Source: Flavobacteriales bacterium UBA4660 (lineage in GTDB: Bacteria > Bacteroidota > Bacteroidia > Flavobacteriales_D > Sanyastnellaceae). Taken from it: a stretch of 14,069 nucleotides of DNA. A program made the translations under genes and the position numbers. The notes under the pieces are model-generated. The model saw only the letters and a list, made by a program, of their open reading frames with translations. It was not told the origin of the DNA and made no database searches. The DNA lies in assembly GCA_002405435.1 (NCBI GenBank), contig DHLU01000108.1:1871-15939 (forward strand), given 5' to 3'. The first letter of the stretch is position 1; each line of letters starts with the position of its first letter. Positions 1 to 5,057 of this stretch are shown piece after piece.

Positions 1-1
1 A

Positions 2-829
2 TACGAGTCTACCCTGGGCCAGATCGGTGAGTATGCCGAATCCGCCATGATGATGAGGGAACTGGCTCACCTCAAGGCTTTTTACCTGGGTAAACTCGAG
101 GAGGCAGAGCAGTTGTTGGCCCGCGCCATCGAAATGCCTGGGGTGTATGACAGAATTCTCGCAACCTGTAAGCTCGAGCGGGCAGATATTCTGCTGCTCA
201 AGGGCGAGGTTTGGGATGCATCGCTCCTGTATCAGCAGGTGGAGCTCGACTTCAAGGAAGATCCACTCGGCCACGAGGCCAAGTTCAGGAGCGCCAAAAT
301 CTCCTATTACACTGGCGACTTCGAATGGGCTCAGGCCCAGCTTGATGTGCTGAAGGCGTCAACCTCTAAGCTTATTTCCAATGACGCTATTGACCTTTCG
401 CTGCTGATTACTGATAATTTCAACATGGATACGTTAACCGCGCCCATGGAGATGTTTGCACGGGCAGATTTGCTTGCCTACCAGAACCAGACGGAAGCAG
501 CAGGGCGCACCCTCGATTCACTCGAGCTTGCCTGGCCCATGCACAGCCTTTCCGATGAAATAAAAATGCTCAGGGCTGCAATGGCTTTCCGCAACGGGAA
601 ATTTGAAGAGGCCCGCTCGCTGTACGAAAAGGTGGTGGAACTGCATGCCATGGACATTACCGCGGATGACGCGTTGTTTAAGCTGGCCGAAATGCAGCAA
701 AACATTTTTAATGACCCGGCCAGGGCCATGGAACTCTATGAAAAACTTATCGCCGAATTTCCCGGCAGTCTTTACGTGGTTGAAGCCAGAAAACGTTTCC
801 GTGAACTGCGGGGTGATGCGGTGAACTAA
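2..829 (+). CDS. TPR-repeat protein, 5'-truncated by the window edge
   Basis: The reading frame is open back to the first bases, so the visible 275 residues are the C-terminal part of a longer protein and the first ATG at 47 is internal. The product is almost entirely paired amphipathic helices. The clearest tetratricopeptide units are near the end: FRNGKFEEARSLYEKVVEL, then an AMELYEKLIAEFPGS unit, closing with VVEARKRFRELRGD. TPR arrays of this kind are protein-protein interaction scaffolds; in Bacteroidota they often sit in periplasmic or envelope proteins, but the part that would show a signal peptide lies outside the window. The partner and role cannot be read from the sequence. The stop at 827-829 is followed by a possible terminator, and the next transcription unit has its own promoter, so this gene is probably unrelated to the cysteine operon downstream. 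Confidence 0.85.
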   Translation, partial: YESTLGQIGEYAESAMMMRELAHLKAFYLGKLEEAEQLLARAIEMPGVYDRILATCKLERADILLLKGEVWDASLLYQQVELDFKEDPLGHEAKFRSAKISYYTGDFEWAQAQLDVLKASTSKLISNDAIDLSLLITDNFNMDTLTAPMEMFARADLLAYQNQTEAAGRTLDSLELAWPMHSLSDEIKMLRAAMAFRNGKFEEARSLYEKVVELHAMDITADDALFKLAEMQQNIFNDPARAMELYEKLIAEFPGSLYVVEARKRFRELRGDAVN

Positions 830-875
830 ACGTGTGTTAATCCTTGCCGGCCTCGGCGTGTTGATTATTTGGGGT

Positions 876-904
876 GAAAGGCCAACGACGGTATGCCTTT
901 TTAG
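876..904 (+). terminator. Possible terminator of the TPR gene
   Basis: AAAGGC at 877-882 can pair with GCCTTT at 895-900 around a 12-base loop, followed by a run of five T (898-902) and further T-rich sequence. The stem is short and the loop large, so this is a moderate candidate. It is well placed to end transcription from the TPR gene. Confidence 0.4.
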
Positions 905-964
905 TTCTGAAAGGCCCGCCAGCCGGCCTCTACACCAGAAGATGCCAGCCTCAGGTCAGAATTT

Positions 965-997
965 TTTGGAATTTTATTGAAAACCTGTTTATTTTTG
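965..997 (+). promoter_or_regulatory. Bacteroidota-type promoter for the cysteine operon
   Basis: TATTTTTG at 990-997 matches the Bacteroidota -7 element TAnnTTTG exactly, and TTTG at 965-968 lies 21 bases upstream, close to the usual spacing of the -33 element. Transcription would start near 1002-1006, only about 7-11 bases before the ATG of leader ORF 1, so that short ORF would be translated almost leaderless. A nearer TTG at 977-979 is too close (10 bases) to serve. Confidence 0.55.
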
Positions 998-1012
998 TTT
1001 CGTTAACCAACC

Positions 1013-1078
1013 ATGAAATACACTTTCACCACATGTTGTTGTTGTTGTGACCCCGAACAGGGACCGGCAGCGGCATAG
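1013..1078 (+). CDS. Poly-cysteine leader peptide 1 (21 aa)
   Basis: This short ORF begins MKYTFTTCCCCC and continues DPEQGPAAA before TAG. Cys codons 8-12 are five consecutive TGT at 1034-1048. It starts just after the predicted transcription start and is followed 31 bases after its stop by a strong terminator hairpin. Short leader ORFs with repeated codons for the end-product amino acid are the hallmark of ribosome-mediated attenuation, and the genes downstream make cysteine. The peptide itself probably has no function; ribosome speed over the TGT run would be the signal. It is too short to prove by coding statistics. The main support is that an independent second ORF with the same five-TGT run and its own terminator follows directly. 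Confidence 0.75.
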   Translation: MKYTFTTCCCCCDPEQGPAAA

Positions 1079-1128
1079 ACTATGTGTTGAATCCAACGAC
1101 ATAAAGATCGCCCTCCGGAACCTGGTTC
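1055..1128 (+). promoter_or_regulatory. Antiterminator pairing of attenuator 1
   Basis: Bases 1055-1067 (GAACAGGGACCGG), inside leader ORF 1 just past the Cys codons, can pair with 1115-1128. This gives GAA/TTC, CAGG/CCTG and CCGG/CCGG, with one bulged G (1125) and a 2x2 internal loop: 11 pairs in all. The 1115-1128 segment is also most of the left arm and loop of terminator 1, so the two structures exclude each other. A ribosome stalled on the first Cys codons leaves 1055-1067 free and favours read-through. One that reaches the stop at 1076-1078 would cover at least the 3' part of it and favour termination. A weak competing stem, CCC 1052-1054 with GGG 1060-1062, could protect the arm. Pairing was worked out by hand, without energies. 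Confidence 0.55.
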
Positions 1129-1146
1129 CGGGGGGCTTTTTGTTTT
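1110..1146 (+). terminator. Intrinsic terminator of attenuator 1
   Basis: The left arm 1110-1121 pairs with 1125-1136 in a 12-bp GC-rich stem with one G-T wobble and a tight CTG loop. It is followed by TTTTTGTTTT (1137-1146). This is the strongest terminator in the window, yet it lies inside the leader of the operon, between the two leader ORFs. Alternative pairing of its left arm with 1055-1067 would disrupt it. Confidence 0.85.
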
Positions 1147-1152
1147 GATGCC

Positions 1153-1245
1153 ATGTATACTGCAAAAAGAAATTCGAAGCGCTGTTGTTGTTGTTGTCTC
1201 CCGCACGGGGGTCTTTGCCAGCCTGTCTTGCTATTGCCGTTCTGA
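1153..1245 (+). CDS. Poly-cysteine leader peptide 2 (30 aa)
   Basis: The ORF starts MYTAKRNSKRCCCCC and continues LPHGGLCQPV before a short hydrophobic end and TGA. Cys 11-15 are five consecutive TGT at 1183-1197, and a sixth Cys codon (TGC) is at 1216. The ATG lies 7 bases after the T-tract of terminator 1, so it is transcribed only when attenuator 1 reads through. The flanks of the TGT run differ from those in leader 1 (ACA/GAC against CGC/CTC), so only the Cys codons are shared. An overlapping frame starting at 1148 would read the same bases as poly-Val. The Cys frame is preferred because leader 1 is also Cys, because the operon makes cysteine, and because its stop precedes the terminator. 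Confidence 0.72.
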   Translation: MYTAKRNSKRCCCCCLPHGGLCQPVLLLPF

Positions 1246-1279
1246 ACGAAATAAGCAGAGAGAAAAAGCCAAAGCCCTT
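1198..1279 (+). promoter_or_regulatory. Switching stems of attenuator 2 (1:2 and 2:3 pairings)
   Basis: Two mutually exclusive stems are visible. The protector stem pairs CTCCC (1198-1202), immediately after the Cys run, with GGGGG (1207-1211) around a four-base loop. The antiterminator pairs 1207-1217 with 1270-1279: GGGGG then CTTTG against CAAAG then CCCTT, one bulged T at 1212, eight Watson-Crick pairs and two wobbles. The 1270-1279 segment contains nearly all of the left arm of terminator 2. A ribosome stalled on Cys codons would cover CTCCC, free GGGGG, and allow the antiterminator. A ribosome that passes lets the protector stem form and the terminator fold. This is the classical trp-type layout, deduced by hand. 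Confidence 0.6.
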
Positions 1280-1304
1280 CACAACCAGAAGGGCTTTATT
1301 GTTT
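1271..1304 (+). terminator. Intrinsic terminator of attenuator 2
   Basis: AAAGCCCTTC (1271-1280) pairs perfectly with GAAGGGCTTT (1288-1297), a 10-bp stem with a seven-base loop, followed by the T-rich tail ATTGTTT. It lies 25 bases after the stop of leader ORF 2 and about 50 bases before the peroxiredoxin ATG, where a constitutive terminator would silence the operon. Its left arm is shared with the antiterminator pairing from 1207-1217. Confidence 0.75.
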
Positions 1305-1354
1305 GAGAAAAGCCATCCAACCGACTTCAACCATAAAAAATAAAAACCAATCGT

Positions 1355-2023
1355 ATGAGTACTGAAACAACATCACTGAACGGGGTGCGGAGTCTGCCGC
1401 GAATCGGCGACAAGGCGCCCGACTTCACCGCACAGACCACTACCGGAGAGGTAAAATTCCATGAGTGGTCTCAAGGGTCATGGGTAGTCTTTTTCGCCCA
1501 CCCGGCCGACTTCACGCCTGTATGCACCACCGAACTGGTAGAGTTTGCCAAAAACAAGGAGTTTTTCGCCGGACTCAATACCAAACTCATCGGCATCTCA
1601 ATCGACAGCATACATGCCCACGTGGCCTGGGTGCATGCCGTGAAGGAAAAGACCGGTGTGCTGATGGATTTCCCCATCATCGCTGACCTGGATACGAAAG
1701 TGGCACAACAATATGGATTGTTGCACCCGGGAGAAAGTACCACGGCCGCCGTGCGCGCAGTATTCTTTATAGACCCCAACCACACCATCCGCGCCATCAT
1801 TTATTATCCGCTCAATGTGGGCCGCAACCTTGAGGAGGTCAAGCGTGTGCTGAAAGCCTTGCAGACTGCTGATAAGGAAGCCTGTGCCCTGCCTGTCAAC
1901 TGGCAGCCCGGTGATAAAGTGGTGATTCCTCCGCCCAAAACCCTTTCCGATATCGGTAAGCACGATGGGAAGGAGGGTGTAGAAAAAATTGATTTCTATC
2001 TTTTGAAAAGAAACCTGAATTAA
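1355..2023 (+). CDS. Peroxiredoxin, Prx6/1-Cys type, first gene of cysteine operon
   Basis: A 222-residue thiol peroxidase that reduces hydrogen peroxide and organic hydroperoxides in the cytoplasm. The catalytic signature HPADFTPVCTTEL is intact, with peroxidatic Cys57, Thr54 and Pro50. Arg134 in AAVRAVFFID completes the usual Thr-Cys-Arg site. The long C-terminal part (VNWQPGDKVVIPPP) is typical of the Prx6 subfamily. Only one other Cys is present, Cys177 in KEACALPVNW, a candidate resolving residue, so a two-Cys cycle is possible. The ATG is preceded by an A-rich stretch rather than a Shine-Dalgarno site. It is the first gene behind the two poly-Cys attenuators, so it should be cysteine-controlled. 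A stable hairpin separates it from the next gene and may set its expression relative to the rest. Confidence 0.93.
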   Translation: MSTETTSLNGVRSLPRIGDKAPDFTAQTTTGEVKFHEWSQGSWVVFFAHPADFTPVCTTELVEFAKNKEFFAGLNTKLIGISIDSIHAHVAWVHAVKEKTGVLMDFPIIADLDTKVAQQYGLLHPGESTTAAVRAVFFIDPNHTIRAIIYYPLNVGRNLEEVKRVLKALQTADKEACALPVNWQPGDKVVIPPPKTLSDIGKHDGKEGVEKIDFYLLKRNLN

Positions 2024-2033
2024 ACGGACAACC

Positions 2034-2075
2034 AACGGCAGGGCGTGACGTCTGCAATGCGCCCACCCTGCCGTT
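2034..2075 (+). repeat. Intercistronic hairpin between peroxiredoxin and cysM-like genes
   Basis: AACGGCAGGG (2034-2043) and CCCTGCCGTT (2066-2075) form a perfect 10-bp inverted repeat around 22 bases that include the palindrome GACGTC. It starts 11 bases after the peroxiredoxin stop, where a terminator would sit, but is followed by ACTCAAAG rather than a T-tract. Likely roles are a leaky terminator, an RNA-processing or 3'-end stabilising stem, or a translation barrier. It makes the upstream in-frame starts of the next gene (2045, 2057) unlikely because both lie inside it. Confidence 0.6.
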
Positions 2076-2092
2076 ACTCAAAGACGAAAACT

Positions 2093-3031
2093 ATGATTAC
2101 AGCAACCAGGCCGTGGGCTGCGGCTGAGCGGATTTTTGAGCTTGAGCACTATGTGGGCAACACTCCGCTCTTTCGCATCAACAGGCTATTCCATAAGCCC
2201 GGCGTAGAACTCTATGCCAAGCTCGAGTGGCAGCAGTACGGCGGCAGTGTGAAGGCCCGCCCGGCATACAACATCATCCGCAACGCCATACTCGACGGTC
2301 ACCTGCAGGAGGGAAAAACCCTGCTCGATGCCACCAGCGGCAACACCGGCATTGCCTATGCGATTTTTTGCGCCATTGCGGGCATACCTCTTACGTTGTG
2401 CCTGCCCGAGAATGCCTCCCGCGAGCGCAAGAGTATACTTCAGTCGCTGCGCACCCGGATAGTGTATACCAGCCAGTACGAGACCACCGACGGCGCGCAG
2501 CAGGTGGCCAGAGAACTCGCCGATGCCGAACCGGACAAATACTTCTATGCCGACCAGTACAGCAACGACAACAACTGGTTGGCACATTACCACGGTACCG
2601 CATGGGAGATCTGGGAACAGACGCAGGGCCGCATTACCCACTTCGTTTCGGCACTGGGTACCACCGGTACCTTCACAGGAACGGGTACCCGCCTGAGGGA
2701 GCTCAGCGAGGGCATTCACCTCACCGCCCTGCAGCCCGAAACGGCCCTGCACGGACTGGAAGGCTGGAAACACCTGGAGACAGCACGCGTACCCGCCATT
2801 TACAACGACAGGCTCGCCGATGATTTTCAAGGCATCGATACACTTGAAGCCTATGAAATGATCAGGGAGGCGGCCCGTCTCGAAGGCCTGTTGCTTTCTC
2901 CCTCATCGGCCGCCAACCTCGTCGGCGCCATCCGCGTAGCCTCCCGCCTTGATGAAGGGGTGGTGGTGACTATGCTGCCCGACAATTCCGACAAATACAG
3001 TGAAGTGGTTCAACACATATTCAGAAACTGA
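2093..3031 (+). CDS. cysM: PLP-dependent cysteine synthase, CysM-like (probable O-phosphoserine/thiocarboxylate type)
   Basis: A 312-residue beta-family PLP enzyme that builds cysteine by beta-replacement on an activated serine. Visible marks are GNTPL (22-26), the PLP-binding lysine K54 in GGSVKARPA, the substrate loop TSGNTG (81-86), the phosphate-cradling GTTGT (189-193), and SPSSAA (269-274) near the pyridine nitrogen. Within the family the usual SVKDR is here SVKAR. The sequence alone does not decide between O-acetylserine plus sulfide and O-phosphoserine plus protein thiocarboxylate. Its place just before JAMM, ThiS-like and MoeZ-like genes strongly favours the latter, as for M. tuberculosis CysM. 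The ATG at 2093 is chosen over in-frame GTG 2045 and ATG 2057 because those fall inside a hairpin and 2093 begins just before the conserved fold. The next start is 4 bases after the stop. Confidence 0.88.
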   Translation: MITATRPWAAAERIFELEHYVGNTPLFRINRLFHKPGVELYAKLEWQQYGGSVKARPAYNIIRNAILDGHLQEGKTLLDATSGNTGIAYAIFCAIAGIPLTLCLPENASRERKSILQSLRTRIVYTSQYETTDGAQQVARELADAEPDKYFYADQYSNDNNWLAHYHGTAWEIWEQTQGRITHFVSALGTTGTFTGTGTRLRELSEGIHLTALQPETALHGLEGWKHLETARVPAIYNDRLADDFQGIDTLEAYEMIREAARLEGLLLSPSSAANLVGAIRVASRLDEGVVVTMLPDNSDKYSEVVQHIFRN

Positions 3032-3034
3032 TGT

Positions 3035-3481
3035 ATGAAACAAGTGAAAATTGAACCGGTCCCACTGGAAGTGATGAAACAGGACGCCCTAAGGTCTTTT
3101 CCTGAGGAATGTTGCGGCTTCATGTTTGGTACCGATGGCGAGGAAAGGACCATCACACTGGCCAGAGAAGTACAAAACAGCAAGAACGGCGACAAACGCC
3201 GTCGTTTTGAGATATCACCGCTCCAGTATATGCAGGCCGAGCGCTTTGCCGCGTTGTCTGGGCTTACCTTGCTGGGGGTTTACCACTCCCATCCCCTCCA
3301 TCCAGCTATCGCCAGCGAACACGACAGGGTCGTAGCCATGCCTTTTTTCAGCTATGTGATTCTCTCCACGTTTCCTGATGGCGTCGTGGATATCAAATCA
3401 TGGCAGCTTGATAACAACCGGTATTTTATTGAAGAACAGGTGTTGCTTCCGGTAGAAGATACCGCGCAACCTGAAGAATAA
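3035..3481 (+). CDS. mec: JAMM/MPN+ metalloprotease, Mec-like (CysO-cysteine hydrolase)
   Basis: A 148-residue single-domain zinc protease. The full JAMM motif is present: Glu25 in PEECCGF, then H84-S-H86-P followed by S94 and D97 in HSHPLHPAIASEHD. In M. tuberculosis the homologue Mec+ cleaves newly made cysteine from the C-terminus of CysO. Related JAMM proteins in other sulfur-carrier systems (QbsD, HcyD) trim extra residues after the Gly-Gly of their carrier. Both activities may be needed here, because the carrier encoded next ends in Gly-Gly-Lys-Cys. The gene starts 4 bases after the cysM stop, indicating tight co-expression. The Cys26-Cys27 pair next to the catalytic Glu is common in this family. 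Confidence 0.88.
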   Translation: MKQVKIEPVPLEVMKQDALRSFPEECCGFMFGTDGEERTITLAREVQNSKNGDKRRRFEISPLQYMQAERFAALSGLTLLGVYHSHPLHPAIASEHDRVVAMPFFSYVILSTFPDGVVDIKSWQLDNNRYFIEEQVLLPVEDTAQPEE

Positions 3482-3511
3482 CACTGAAAAACAAATCAAA
3501 CAACAGACCTT

Positions 3512-3790
3512 ATGGCAAAACTGATTATTCCCACACCCCTGCGAAAATTTACCAATGACCAGGCGGCTTTTGAAAGCACCGGAGCAACGGTCAAAGACAT
3601 CATCACAGAATTGGTCACGGCACATTCCGGGCTCCGTACCCACCTGCTTGACGACAGCGGAAATCTCCGCTCTTTCGTTCGGGTCTATGTGGGTGATGAA
3701 GACATACAGGCATTGCAGAAAGACCATACCCCTGTTGGAGCAAACGATACAGTATCCATCATTCCGGCCATTGCCGGCGGCAAATGCTGA
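3512..3790 (+). CDS. cysO: ThiS/MoaD-like sulfur carrier protein, CysO-like, with C-terminal Lys-Cys extension
   Basis: A 92-residue ubiquitin-fold protein of the MoaD/ThiS group. Family features are the strand start MAKLIIPTPLRKFT, a central VRVYVGDEDI, and the C-terminal VSIIPAIAGG. The Gly-Gly (89-90) would be adenylated by the MoeZ-like protein, converted to a thiocarboxylate, and used by CysM as sulfur donor, giving carrier-linked cysteine. The overall pattern, including VxVGDEDI and the IIPAIAGG ending, resembles mycobacterial CysO (INDEDV-like region, ILPAVAGG) more than MoaD. Unlike CysO, two residues, Lys91 and Cys92, follow the Gly-Gly, so the protein cannot be activated before trimming. 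The reading through GGC GGC AAA TGC TGA is unambiguous. Confidence 0.88.
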   Translation: MAKLIIPTPLRKFTNDQAAFESTGATVKDIITELVTAHSGLRTHLLDDSGNLRSFVRVYVGDEDIQALQKDHTPVGANDTVSIIPAIAGGKC

Positions 3791-3879
3791 ACCTGAAGAG
3801 GGTCAGGGCCCAAAGGTGGCCGTTGAGCTCAGCCTGCCGGCAAAACAGAAACTAAGCATAAACTGAACAATCGACGAAC

Positions 3880-5052
3880 ATGGCAACCAACGCAATTGAA
3901 TTTTCGAAAGAAGAATTGGAGCGGTATTCGCGCCACCTGATCATTCCTGAATTTAACATTGAAGGACAGCGCAAGCTCAAAGCGGCCAGGGTACTGGTGG
4001 TGGGCAGCGGCGGCCTCGGCAGTCCTCTGCTCCTCTACCTGACGGCAGCGGGCGTGGGTACTATAGGCATCGTTGACTTTGATGTCGTGGATGAAAGCAA
4101 CCTGCAGCGTCAGGTACTCTTCGGCGTGGAAAACAAAGGTATGCCCAAGGTGGATGCTGCTGTCGCCAGGTTACGTGCGCTGAATCCCCATGTCAACTTC
4201 CGCACCTACAATGAAAAATTCACCTCAAAGAATGCGCTGGATATCATAAAGGATTATGACGTGGTGGCCGACGGAACGGATAATTTTCCTACGCGCTACC
4301 TGGTGAATGACGCCTGTGTGCTGGCAGGCAAGGTGAACGTCTATGCGAGTATTTACCGGTTTGAAGGGCAAGCCTCTGTGTTTAACTATACCGGTCCCGA
4401 CGGTGTTACCGGTCCCAACTACCGCGACCTGTTTCCCACACCACCACCGCCCGGACTTGTGCCGTCGTGTGCCGAGGGCGGCGTCATCGGTGTGCTTCCG
4501 GGCATACTGGGTTCGTTGCAGGCCCTGGAAGTAATTAAGGTAATCACAGGGGTAGGCGTTCCGCTGAGCGGCAGGCTTTTCCTCTTTGATGCGACCACCT
4601 TTGAGACCCGCACGGTGAAGGTAAGGCGTGATCCGGCCAACCCCCTCAACGGCACTGCACCTACCCAGACGGGACTAATTGATTACGAACAGTTTTGCGG
4701 GCTTGGCATTTCCGAACGCAAAGAAGAGCCGCGTGTAAAAGAATTGACCGAGCAGGAACTCAAGTCGCTGCTGGACAACGGTGCCGACATTCAGCTGATT
4801 GACGTCAGGGAGCCCTATGAGTACCTGATAGCCAACCTGGGTGCTGAACTCATGCCGCTCAAACAGGTCAGTGAATTTGCTTCCCGCATTTCAAAAGACA
4901 AGCAGGTCATCGTTCACTGCCGCAGCGGTGTACGCAGCGCAAAGGCCATCCAGGAACTCGAACAGCAATTCGGATTTGAAAACCTGTACAACCTCAAAGG
5001 CGGTATCCTCGCCTGGGCGAAGGAGATAGACACAGAGGTAGCTACATACTGA
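3880..5052 (+). CDS. moeZ: MoeB/ThiF adenylyltransferase-rhodanese fusion, MoeZ-like
   Basis: A 390-residue two-domain cytoplasmic protein that activates ubiquitin-like sulfur carriers. The N-terminal E1-like domain (about 1-260) has the nucleotide loop GSGGLGS (42-48), ESNLQRQ (72-78), the Asp in DGTDNFPTRY (131-140), and Cys197 in PSCAEGGVIG. The zinc cysteine pairs of E. coli MoeB are replaced by PNYRDL and DPANPLNG, as in actinobacterial MoeZ. The C-terminal rhodanese domain (about 287-388) has the active-site loop CRSGVR (347-352) with the persulfide-forming Cys347. The expected reaction is ATP-dependent adenylation of the carrier C-terminus, then sulfur transfer from the rhodanese persulfide. 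It is last in the operon, 89 bases after the carrier gene. The same enzyme could also serve ThiS or MoaD elsewhere. Confidence 0.92.
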   Translation: MATNAIEFSKEELERYSRHLIIPEFNIEGQRKLKAARVLVVGSGGLGSPLLLYLTAAGVGTIGIVDFDVVDESNLQRQVLFGVENKGMPKVDAAVARLRALNPHVNFRTYNEKFTSKNALDIIKDYDVVADGTDNFPTRYLVNDACVLAGKVNVYASIYRFEGQASVFNYTGPDGVTGPNYRDLFPTPPPPGLVPSCAEGGVIGVLPGILGSLQALEVIKVITGVGVPLSGRLFLFDATTFETRTVKVRRDPANPLNGTAPTQTGLIDYEQFCGLGISERKEEPRVKELTEQELKSLLDNGADIQLIDVREPYEYLIANLGAELMPLKQVSEFASRISKDKQVIVHCRSGVRSAKAIQELEQQFGFENLYNLKGGILAWAKEIDTEVATY

Positions 5053-5057
5053 CGCGG

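Larger units (their letters stand above)
830..1354 (+). promoter_or_regulatory. 525-base leader region with two tandem cysteine attenuators
   Basis: No conventional gene fits here. In order the stretch holds a weak terminator for the TPR gene, about 60 bases in which I see nothing beyond a few short GC-rich repeats (GCCGGCCTC at 846 and 922; TGAAAGGCC at 875 and 908), a Bacteroidota-type promoter at 965-997, leader ORF 1 with five Cys codons, terminator hairpin 1, leader ORF 2 with five Cys codons, terminator hairpin 2, and an A-rich translation initiation region before the peroxiredoxin start. The individual elements are listed separately. The region as a whole is best read as the 5' leader of the cysteine-synthesis operon. 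Confidence 0.8.

Noticed and set aside
859..981. Possible 40-codon ORF starting GTG after the TPR gene
   Set aside because: The composition is unremarkable, it overlaps the terminator and promoter candidates, and it resembles no family.
1034..1197. The two identical 15-base TTG/TGT runs as mere microsatellite repeats
   Set aside because: Both are in frame as Cys in short ORFs with ATG and stop, and each is followed by a terminator with a competing fold. Chance low-complexity sequence would not be expected to produce this twice.
1148..1305. Overlapping ORF starting MPCILQKEI that reads the second TGT run as five Val codons
   Set aside because: It runs through terminator 2, lacks a counterpart in leader 1, and the downstream genes make cysteine rather than valine. 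The Cys frame from 1153 fits better, though translation of both frames cannot be excluded.
2045..2092. Upstream GTG/ATG start of the CysM-like gene
   Set aside because: The extra residues lie in the 10-bp hairpin, are atypical of the family, and ATG 2093 is followed at normal distance by the conserved GNTPL.
2186..2830. Long minus-strand ORF opposite the CysM-like gene
   Set aside because: It is the shadow of a well-supported gene and shows no recognisable domain.
3771..3843. GCCGGC-containing inverted repeat between the end of the carrier gene and the following spacer
   Set aside because: Eight complementary bases built around a common self-complementary hexamer, with no T-tract, are weak evidence for a functional structure.
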